Shown here: one piece after another, positions 6,810-12,250 of the stretch
Layout of the letters: each line of letters opens with the position of its first letter
How positions within the stretch are numbered: the stretch's first letter is position 1
Source of the DNA: Methanobacteriota archaeon
Lineage (GTDB): Archaea; Thermoplasmatota; Poseidoniia; Poseidoniales; Thalassarchaeaceae
Reading direction: 5' to 3'
DNA length: 12,250 nt
NCBI GenBank assembly: GCA_002712575.1
Contig: PATZ01000046.1
Coordinates: 5,032 to 17,281 of the forward strand
The notes under the pieces: model-generated
What the model saw: only the letters and a program-made list of their open reading frames with translations
Database searches by the model: none
What the model was told of the DNA's origin: nothing
Program-made: the position numbers and the translations under genes

Positions 6810-8462
6810 TTATTGTAGTGTTCCAATATCTTCAGCTGTTATTCCTAACATATCCCAAGCTGGTTGAAGATGTGCACGAACTGCTGCTTGATAGTCAGTT
6901 CCAGCAACTGGTACATTAGAAAAGTCATATATTCCGTTGATGCCTTCAGTTCCAAAGCCTGGTAAGTAAGAAAAAGCATTACATTCTGCTTCACTCATTA
7001 CAGCATCAGTGGTATGGCTGACAGTATTGTAGCATCCTGTAAATATTGTTGCTCCATAATTAGCGTACCAGTCGTATGCTTCACATACTGCCTGACTTAC
7101 TTCAGAAGTAGCGTGAGTGACGCTATTGTAACAAGTATCTACTCCGTCACCCATATCATAATCTACTAACCACATGTAAGCTGTACAAGTTGCATTATCG
7201 TCGCTAGAAACCTCATGTGTAATCATGTTGTAGCACCCAGTAAACGATGAGCCGCCCATGTCAACGTCCTCATAATAATTCCATGCTTCAGTCACTGTTT
7301 GATTCCAAGTGCTATTCATTGTATGGCTGACTGAGTTATAGGCTCCTGTATACATGGTTGCACCATAGTTTGGTAAAAACACATATGCATCACATTTTGC
7401 TTCTGTATCGTCCGAAGAAACTTCATGCACCTGCATGTTGTAGCATACATCTGATCCATCTCCCATATCGTAATCTGTAACGTACATGTAACCAGAACAT
7501 TCGTCAGATAATGAAGAACTAACTGTCATGGTTACTCCATTGTAACAATCATTACCTGGCGTAGGGTTGCTTCCAGCGATAGTTGACTCAATTACTCTCC
7601 AGAAGGAATAACCTTCAGATTGATGAGTCTGCGCCGCTTCTACTGTATCGTCAGTATTCATCTTGTGTGCATAGCGAATTGTTGCTTGAGAGTATATTAT
7701 AACCAAATTCTTTACTATTTTGTCTCTTGCAGCTGTTGCTCCAGCCAGATCTTCTGCCTGAAGAGCCGCCAATCCTTCAAGCTGTGCTTCTAGTATCGCA
7801 GCATTCGCTTGTGCTGTACCATCTGAATTAGCAGTAGCAAAGTTTCCTGCTCTTTTATCTCCTGTGGCATAAGCTGAACATGATACGGATTCATCAGTTC
7901 CATGATACAATCCCCATCCTTCATCCCAAGCATGTTGTGCATCATCTTCTCCAAAGCTTCCTGCTTCTGCTTTTACTATTGCAGCATTCCATTCATGGAT
8001 AGCATATGCAACTAAATATTGATTTTGAACTCCTTTTTCTACAGCTTGTTCCCTAACACTGTCAGAAGCACCAGCAAACATGCCTGTACCATCTATTGCA
8101 GCCATAATATAATCATCTAATGGAGCATCAACGCCATAATATTCCGACAATCCATGTTTCTTTCCTGATGCAGAGGCATGTTGTTCTATTGTTTTCATTG
8201 ATCCATCACTTTTTTCAACATTCTTACCATTTTGATAAATGTCTTTTATAGCAGCCCAATCATGTTCCTCTGCAAGCGTTTTTATCTCGCAAACATCTTC
8301 AGTCATTAATCGATAAACATCGACATCTGTAACATATGTATATCCTCCATCTTCAGCATCTAATTCTGGGCCATCATCTCCAGTACATCCTGCAAAAGCA
8401 GACGTAGCAAAAAGAAGTACGGCCATTATCGTTATAGTCTTATTTTTAGCATTTTTTAGCAT
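6810..8462 (-). CDS. Lipoprotein with FEA1/phytotransferrin-like iron-assimilation domain and Cys-repeat insertion
   Basis: The 550-residue precursor has a signal peptide and lipobox (FAGC, Cys26), then an acidic linker (27-40), so it is predicted to be secreted and lipid-anchored. Residues about 47-300 resemble FEA1, the low-iron-inducible periplasmic protein of Chlamydomonas. Visible signatures are IYQNGKNVEKSDGSMKT (75-91), the stretch around DGTGMFAG (124-131), VEKGVQNQ (141-148), HEWNAA (156-161), HAWDEGWGLYHG (177-188), CSAYATGDKRAGNF (195-208) and EGYSFWRVIE (283-292). The C terminus (about 507-550, ending LGITAEDIGTLQ) looks like the last part of the same domain. Between them sit six Cys repeats (about 306-502). 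FEA1 and diatom ISIP2A are regarded as phytotransferrins binding ferric iron outside the cell; I assign the family from memory of its motifs. AGGAG lies 8 nt before the ATG, and two DtxR-type palindromes lie upstream, which fits iron repression. PhnC/PhnE-like genes follow on the same strand. The iron role is inferred. Confidence 0.75.
   Translation of the reverse strand: MLKNAKNKTITIMAVLLFATSAFAGCTGDDGPELDAEDGGYTYVTDVDVYRLMTEDVCEIKTLAEEHDWAAIKDIYQNGKNVEKSDGSMKTIEQHASASGKKHGLSEYYGVDAPLDDYIMAAIDGTGMFAGASDSVREQAVEKGVQNQYLVAYAIHEWNAAIVKAEAGSFGEDDAQHAWDEGWGLYHGTDESVSCSAYATGDKRAGNFATANSDGTAQANAAILEAQLEGLAALQAEDLAGATAARDKIVKNLVIIYSQATIRYAHKMNTDDTVEAAQTHQSEGYSFWRVIESTIAGSNPTPGNDCYNGVTMTVSSSLSDECSGYMYVTDYDMGDGSDVCYNMQVHEVSSDDTEAKCDAYVFLPNYGATMYTGAYNSVSHTMNSTWNQTVTEAWNYYEDVDMGGSSFTGCYNMITHEVSSDDNATCTAYMWLVDYDMGDGVDTCYNSVTHATSEVSQAVCEAYDWYANYGATIFTGCYNTVSHTTDAVMSEAECNAFSYLPGFGTEGINGIYDFSNVPVAGTDYQAAVRAHLQPAWDMLGITAEDIGTLQ
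6957..7547 (-). repeat. Six tandem Cys-containing repeats inside the lipoprotein
   Basis: Protein residues 306-502 hold six units of about 33-36 aa with the pattern CYNxVxHxVS(x5-7)CxAYxW. The Cys pairs are 306/322, 340/357, 410/426, 444/460 and 477/494, always 16 or 17 apart. Unit 3 (from residue 374, AYNSVSHT) lacks both Cys. Joint loss of the pair suggests an intra-repeat disulfide. Submotifs recur in a mosaic way: DYDMGDG in units 1 and 4, NYGAT in units 2 and 5, HEVSSDD in units 2 and 4, VSHT in units 3 and 6. This points to repeated duplication and exchange. Confidence 0.85.
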
Positions 8463-8470
8463 TTTTACAT

Positions 8471-8476
8471 TCTCCT
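8471..8476 (-). promoter_or_regulatory. Shine-Dalgarno of the FEA1-like lipoprotein gene
   Basis: On the minus strand this reads AGGAGA, 8 nt before the ATG at 8462. It supports that start, after which a typical signal peptide begins at once. Confidence 0.65.
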
Positions 8477-8486
8477 ATGGGGCATT

Positions 8487-8502
8487 TTTAGGATGCCCTA
8501 AA
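8487..8502 (-). promoter_or_regulatory. DtxR/IdeR/MntR-type operator, proximal box
   Basis: The + strand reads TTTAGGATGCCCTAAA, a near-perfect inverted repeat differing by one base from the distal box. It ends 25 bp upstream of the lipoprotein ATG and overlaps the transcript start predicted from the TATA-like element at 8521-8528. A bound repressor here would block initiation. The TTAGG...CCTAA form is the known type for metal-dependent DtxR-family repressors. Confidence 0.65.
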
Positions 8503-8520
8503 CTTTCGCAGAATAGGTCA

Positions 8521-8528
8521 GTATATCA
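8521..8528 (-). promoter_or_regulatory. Candidate TATA element of the lipoprotein gene
   Basis: On the minus strand this reads TGATATAC and lies between the two palindromes. An archaeal TATA box acts about 25 bp upstream of the start, which predicts initiation near 8499, inside the proximal box, leaving a leader of about 37 nt that includes the Shine-Dalgarno. The match is modest. Confidence 0.4.
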
Positions 8529-8549
8529 AATTTAGGGTGCCCTAAATTT
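8528..8549 (-). promoter_or_regulatory. DtxR/IdeR/MntR-type operator, distal box
   Basis: The core TTTAGGGTGCCCTAAA (8531-8546) is extended by AAA and TTT, giving a perfect 10-bp inverted repeat around a 2-bp spacer. Its centre is 44 bp from that of the proximal box, close to four helical turns, so two dimers could bind on the same DNA face. It abuts the candidate TATA element where the BRE would be, so binding should hinder TFB/TBP loading on the lipoprotein promoter. It could also affect the divergent gene starting at 8615. Confidence 0.7.
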
Positions 8550-8585
8550 ATTACAATTACCTAACTTAATTGTAAACATTTGAAC

Positions 8586-8594
8586 GATATAGTA
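8586..8594 (+). promoter_or_regulatory. Candidate TATA element of the secreted-protein gene
   Basis: GATATAGTA is centred about 25 bp upstream of the ATG at 8615, which would make that transcript leaderless. No Shine-Dalgarno is visible ahead of 8603, 8615 or 8621, in agreement. Confidence 0.4.
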
Positions 8595-8614
8595 ATGACC
8601 TATTGATTCTTGTA

Positions 8615-10627
8615 ATGGCCATGGGAAGAGAAAACTCAACTCTATCCGCGATCTGTATATGTTTTATTTTTATTTTTATTAGTTTCATGCCGCTTCTATC
8701 TAATGATTCTTATTTAGGAAATAAATTAATTCGGATGGAGCAATTTGGAGGAGGGAGTAGTGAAGATAGCTTTGAAGAGCGTTGTAGCCGAATAACTTTT
8801 GAAGATATATTTGAATATACGAAGGCAGAGTATCATTTTCAAATTGACCAAGACTGGCAATCTGCAGAGGTATTTGCAAAAGCATGGATAAATTGGTCAA
8901 TGGCTGATGTCGTGAGGGAAAGATTGGACAGTTATCTGGAAGGATTTCTACCAAGTGGAGGAGATGGTTGGCTGTCTACTGATGAGAGAGATGCAGTGAT
9001 GTCAATTGCTGCTGATTGTATCGAGCACACAATAACTAGAATTGGAATTAGAGACGGCCCGGCTCACAGAGGAGGAGTGGGCGTTGACTGGAAAAATACA
9101 TCATGGGAAGGAGATAGTATAATCGTGAATGAAGTAAACGGTGTACCTTCTAGACATTCTGAAATAAGAACTTGTGAATCTTATAATCTAAATACTCCTT
9201 GTTATGAAATACCTGTTATCCCATCAGAAAACAGAGATTGTGATACCGAAATAGAAAATTCTCTTGGTTTGGATGAATGTAGATTTGTTTTATACTTAAA
9301 TTCCACTTTGGAATTATCTGGAATTAGTGATCCAGAATCATTTACCATAGCACTGAATGCATCAAATATGAGCAATGCTGAATTAACATTTTCTTTTCCT
9401 CAAACTAATAATTTAAGATTAGACATGTGGGAAGAGTGTGAAGGCAGGTATTTAGGTCTAGATATAGATTTAGGAGACGATTATGTAACGCCTCTGAGAG
9501 GTAGTTGTATTGGCGACCAATCTTCTAATTATTCTTTAGATTCAAACAATGATATTTTGAATTACACTATATTTCCAAATTCAGATAAAATTAACTGGCC
9601 TGTTGGTGAAGATATTTTTGCCGATTTCACTATTCTCCCAGTACCAATTGATAATCCTCCCGTTTGGACTGAGGATGCACCTATTGATGGAACTTGGTTT
9701 CCTCTATCTGAAACAGGAGAAGTAATGTGGGCAGATTGGGAACAAATTTCAACATGGTTCAATGATGAATTGGGAGTTTCAAACCTTGATATTTCATGTT
9801 TTGGAGATTTGAATTCGAATATCAGACAGAGTATCAATGGTTCTTTATATGCAAATATTGAATATTTACAAGAAATTACTTGTGAAGCAAGAGACTCATC
9901 AGGACAAACTTCAGGCAATAGGACATGGAATATTGGTATGCCTATTTCAATATCTACTACTTCGCAATCACTTCAAAACCCTCACCCACTATATATCCAA
10001 GTATCTGATAATTGGCCTCCTTTGGCAATCTCGATAGCCTTATGCCAAGACATAGAGCCAATATTTTCGGAATTTTTAATTATATCTTCAACCTATGTTA
10101 ATATTACTTCATTTGGATTAACTCCAGGAGACGTAAAAGTCAAAATGATGATTGCTGGAGAAAATATTTATCCATCGATGAGTATTTATGATTTAGGAAT
10201 AACTAAAGAAAGCTCACCTCCTTTCTTCGTGGCATCTTCAACTGGATTCTCAATTTCCGAACCTTCTCACTGGTCTGCCAGAGGTCAATTTAGTGATCCT
10301 GATGGAGAGGAAGTTTCCTTTTCATTCTTTATTGATGATTCTTTGATGGGTACAATAGAACCATCGGGGAATACTTGGGAAATACCGGAAATAAACTTTA
10401 ATTTATGGCCAGAAGGTGAATATGAAATCAAACTAGAAGGCTGTGATGAATCGGGAATATGCGCAATAATATTATTTGAAGTAAATAATAGCCACTTATA
10501 TGTCGAAGAATTAGTACAACCAATTTCTCAAGACTCCAATGAAGAAAGATCCATTCCCTTTACTAATTTATATTTGATTTTTATTTCTATAGCCGGTGCC
10601 CTCATGTACACAACACGTCGCGACTAA
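8615..10627 (+). CDS. Membrane-anchored secreted protein of unknown function, Ig-like C-terminal region
   Basis: About 670 residues. I chose ATG 8615 from the TATA spacing; TTG 8603 or ATG 8621 are alternatives and change only the first few residues. A signal peptide follows (ICICFIFIFISFMPLL). The N-terminal domain (roughly residues 40-145) is helical and contains the DGWLSTDERDAV motif. A Cys-containing beta-rich middle part has many N-glycosylation-type sequons (NWS, NTS, NST, NAS, NMS, NYS, NYT). The later part resembles Ig-like or Big-type beta domains, with phrases such as ARDSSGQTSGNRTW and FSDPDGEEVSFSFFID. It ends with a membrane helix (NLYLIFISIAGALMYT) and a basic TTRRD tail, so the bulk lies outside the cell with a C-terminal anchor. 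I recognise no enzymatic motif. The stop is 3 bp from the Gar1-like gene, implying co-transcription. Confidence 0.85.
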   Translation: MAMGRENSTLSAICICFIFIFISFMPLLSNDSYLGNKLIRMEQFGGGSSEDSFEERCSRITFEDIFEYTKAEYHFQIDQDWQSAEVFAKAWINWSMADVVRERLDSYLEGFLPSGGDGWLSTDERDAVMSIAADCIEHTITRIGIRDGPAHRGGVGVDWKNTSWEGDSIIVNEVNGVPSRHSEIRTCESYNLNTPCYEIPVIPSENRDCDTEIENSLGLDECRFVLYLNSTLELSGISDPESFTIALNASNMSNAELTFSFPQTNNLRLDMWEECEGRYLGLDIDLGDDYVTPLRGSCIGDQSSNYSLDSNNDILNYTIFPNSDKINWPVGEDIFADFTILPVPIDNPPVWTEDAPIDGTWFPLSETGEVMWADWEQISTWFNDELGVSNLDISCFGDLNSNIRQSINGSLYANIEYLQEITCEARDSSGQTSGNRTWNIGMPISISTTSQSLQNPHPLYIQVSDNWPPLAISIALCQDIEPIFSEFLIISSTYVNITSFGLTPGDVKVKMMIAGENIYPSMSIYDLGITKESSPPFFVASSTGFSISEPSHWSARGQFSDPDGEEVSFSFFIDDSLMGTIEPSGNTWEIPEINFNLWPEGEYEIKLEGCDESGICAIILFEVNNSHLYVEELVQPISQDSNEERSIPFTNLYLIFISIAGALMYTTRRD

Positions 10628-10630
10628 AAC

Positions 10631-11170
10631 ATGAGTTTCGCGGGGACAGTCTCCAAAACATCTCATGAGGGCGGTATTTTAGCATCATTCGAGGGCAAAC
10701 CTCCCAGTCTTGGTACAAATATAAGAATTAGAGGTGGTAAAAATGTTGGAAGGGTCAAAAGTGTAATTGGCAGTGTTCATTATCCAATGATTCATATCTT
10801 TCCATTATCTCAAGGAGTCGTTGCTGAAAGTACACTAGGTGCTAGTATAGAAATTGCACCAAGGGATAGAACTCCAAAGTCCAAAAAGAATAAAGGACGA
10901 AATATTAACCGTCGTAGTAATCAGAAGAATAATGACAAACATACTCGTGATACAAAAATTAGGCCTGGTGATTGGATATGTCCAAAGTGTAAAAATCATA
11001 ATTTTGCAAGTAAGGAAATATGTAATCGCTCCAGTTGTGATACTAGGAAACCGAGGCAAGGAGTTGGTTCAAAAATAACTAAAAAGAGACCTCGTTCCAA
11101 AAACCCAAGAGCGAATTGGTCTCCGAAAAAATCAAGAAAATCGAACTCTAGACGCCATTCAAATCGTTAA
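10631..11170 (+). CDS. Gar1-like H/ACA RNP protein fused to a RanBP2-type zinc finger
   Basis: 179 aa. Residues about 3-76 have the Gar1/Naf1 pattern: GTVSKTSHEGGILASF, then PSLGTNIRIRGGKNVGRVKSV, then IGSVHYPMIHIFP. In archaea Gar1 binds Cbf5 in the H/ACA complex that makes pseudouridine in rRNA. A basic linker (about 78-110, rich in Lys, Arg and Asn) leads to a RanBP2-type zinc finger. It reads GDWICPKC (113-120), then KNHNFA with Asn124 and Phe125, then CNRSSC (131-136), so the ligands are Cys117, Cys120, Cys131 and Cys136; the last spacing is CX4C instead of the usual CX2C. The tail (142-179) is strongly basic. RanBP2 fingers often bind single-stranded RNA, so finger and tails may help hold rRNA or guide RNA (inference). 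Archaeal Gar1 is usually much shorter, close to the core alone. No Shine-Dalgarno; it lies 3 bp after the upstream gene. Confidence 0.75.
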   Translation: MSFAGTVSKTSHEGGILASFEGKPPSLGTNIRIRGGKNVGRVKSVIGSVHYPMIHIFPLSQGVVAESTLGASIEIAPRDRTPKSKKNKGRNINRRSNQKNNDKHTRDTKIRPGDWICPKCKNHNFASKEICNRSSCDTRKPRQGVGSKITKKRPRSKNPRANWSPKKSRKSNSRRHSNR

Positions 11171-11211
11171 TGACCCCAGCATTCTTCTTTGAGAAGCGTC
11201 TCCGTTGAAAT

Positions 11212-12189
11212 ATGGCCAAGAGTCCTGAGATGGTTTGGTTAGATGTTTTGGACTTAGAAGAAAAAGGAGATAGAGAAAATGCATTATTACAAGCCAAATC
11301 AGTTGTGGAAATGGATGAAAAACATGCAGATGCATGGATGGCAATAGCTCGACTTAATCTCCCTCCACTAACTAGAGGCAAACCATTAATGCCAGATTTA
11401 AAACAATGTTCAAAGGCGATGGCTGCATTGAAAAAAGTTATCCAGTTTGATCCTGATAATGATCTTGCGTGGGAACTGGGAGGTGCCCTTCTTATAGATC
11501 ATCTTGGCATGTTAGAGCATGGTTTAGAATGGTGGGAGAATCGTAGAAAAAAAGAACCATATCAAGTAACTCCCTTAGTTGAGCAAATTGGGATATTAGC
11601 CAGAATGGGTTATTATGAAGATTGTGCAATAAAACTTGATGAATTATTCGGCGAAGAAATGGATGCTCCTGCTAATCAACAACTATTGCGTATGCAATCA
11701 GTAAGGCAGATGGTTGAAAAGGCTGCAAAGATGGAAAACTCTGAAATTTTTAACCCTAGGAATAAATTGGATTCTAGATGGGAAATAATGAAGAGAATGA
11801 AAAATAAAAAGCCAATAACTGAAAATCGATTCTTATTCACTTTTACAGCACCAATTGTATTCCTATTAGGCATACTTGTTATGGATGCTCTAGGAGATAC
11901 GGCATTGGGAACTATTGCAGTTTTCCTGATAATTCTGTTTTTATTTGCTACAATAACTAGACTATCAAATAGTTTACTGAATAATCTAAATCGCCATGCG
12001 TTAGATTTAGATCGGGCAATAGACTTTGAATCCACCTCTGGGAAAATCTGCATACCAGATGAAATTAGAGAGTCTAAATTATATGCTTCAATGATGGATA
12101 TCAAAACTCCTGCATTAAAAGAAAGGTTGGATATGATTATCATTTCAGGAGAAAAATTACCCAAGAAATGGGAATTAAACGTACCATAA
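11212..12189 (+). CDS. TPR-domain protein with two membrane helices
   Basis: 325 aa. The N-terminal part has TPR-like helix pairs: residues about 5-42 (GDRENALLQAKSVVEMDEKHADAW) and 65-98 (AMAALKKVIQFDPDNDLAWELGGALL), with weaker units to about 148 (ILARMGYYEDCAIKLDELFG). Two membrane helices follow (about 207-225 and 231-248) with a very short turn between. A soluble C-terminal segment of about 75 residues has no motif I recognise. There is no signal peptide, so the TPR and the C-terminal parts are probably both cytoplasmic, flanking a membrane hairpin. TPRs bind proteins, so this may be a membrane scaffold. It starts 41 bp after the Gar1-like gene with no Shine-Dalgarno visible and is followed by T-tracts. 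Confidence 0.8.
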   Translation: MAKSPEMVWLDVLDLEEKGDRENALLQAKSVVEMDEKHADAWMAIARLNLPPLTRGKPLMPDLKQCSKAMAALKKVIQFDPDNDLAWELGGALLIDHLGMLEHGLEWWENRRKKEPYQVTPLVEQIGILARMGYYEDCAIKLDELFGEEMDAPANQQLLRMQSVRQMVEKAAKMENSEIFNPRNKLDSRWEIMKRMKNKKPITENRFLFTFTAPIVFLLGILVMDALGDTALGTIAVFLIILFLFATITRLSNSLLNNLNRHALDLDRAIDFESTSGKICIPDEIRESKLYASMMDIKTPALKERLDMIIISGEKLPKKWELNVP

Positions 12190-12197
12190 AATAATTA

Positions 12198-12214
12198 TTT
12201 TTTTCAGACTTTTT
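12198..12214 (+). terminator. T-tract terminator candidate
   Basis: Seven T (12198-12204) and then five T (12210-12214) begin 9 bp after the TPR gene stop codon, with no hairpin. Archaeal transcription often ends at such T-rich runs. It would close the 8615-12189 transcription unit. The remaining bases to 12250 show no recognisable feature. Confidence 0.5.
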
Positions 12215-12250
12215 AACCGAATATTTCACTAAGTACTGATGCTTCCCAGT

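Noticed and set aside
11184..11196. Hairpin CTTCT-TTG-AGAAG before the TPR gene as a terminator
   Set aside because: The stem is only 5 bp, there is no T-tract after it, and the downstream gene is close and on the same strand.
1..12250. CRISPR array, insertion sequence, toxin-antitoxin or phage genes
   Set aside because: No regularly spaced identical repeats, transposase motifs, terminal inverted repeats or phage-type proteins were seen; the repeats present are protein-coding.

Overview
The window looks like a piece of a planktonic archaeal genome, most likely Marine Group II/III (Candidatus Poseidoniia, Thermoplasmatota). This is inferred from a Gar1-like H/ACA RNP protein, TATA-like promoter elements, very large surface proteins with RCC1 and thrombospondin type 3 repeats and a C-terminal membrane anchor, AT-rich composition (roughly 35-40% GC by eye), and a bacterial-type glycerol-3-phosphate dehydrogenase (GpsA). 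No sequence search was possible, so the taxonomic placement is an inference.

Layout from left to right. (1) 1-3528 (+) is the 3' part of a giant cell-surface protein: RCC1 repeats, Cys-rich repeats, a second RCC1 block of seven blades, more Cys-rich repeats, a long Ca-binding-type TSP3 region and one C-terminal membrane helix. The gene runs off the left edge. (2) 3533-3617 (-) is tRNA-Leu(UAG) with an encoded CCA end, convergent with and almost touching that gene. (3) 3719-4955 (+) holds gpsA followed by a 74-residue winged-helix-like protein, probably one transcript. (4) 4952-8549 (-) is the most interesting block. A lipoprotein with an FEA1/phytotransferrin-like (iron-assimilation) domain, 6810-8462, lies upstream of PhnC-like (5824-6612) and PhnE-like (4952-5836) ABC transporter subunits on the same strand, with no PhnD-type binding protein. 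Two near-identical palindromes of the DtxR/IdeR/MntR type sit in the lipoprotein promoter, and a weaker copy precedes the ATPase gene. (5) 8615-12189 (+) is a run of three close genes: a membrane-anchored secreted protein, a Gar1-like domain fused to a RanBP2-type zinc finger, and a TPR protein with two membrane helices, followed by T-tracts that could terminate transcription.

Working hypothesis for block 4: the cluster is a metal-regulated, probably ferric-iron, importer. The algal-type iron-binding domain would act as the lipid-anchored capture protein and the phosphonate-type ABC pair as the pump. What is directly visible is the gene order, the domain signatures and the palindromes; the substrate, the regulator and the partnership are inferred. 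Promoter usage also looks mixed: the lipoprotein, phnC-like, phnE-like and wHTH genes have clear Shine-Dalgarno sequences, whereas the secreted protein, Gar1-like, TPR and gpsA genes have none that I can see and some may be leaderless.
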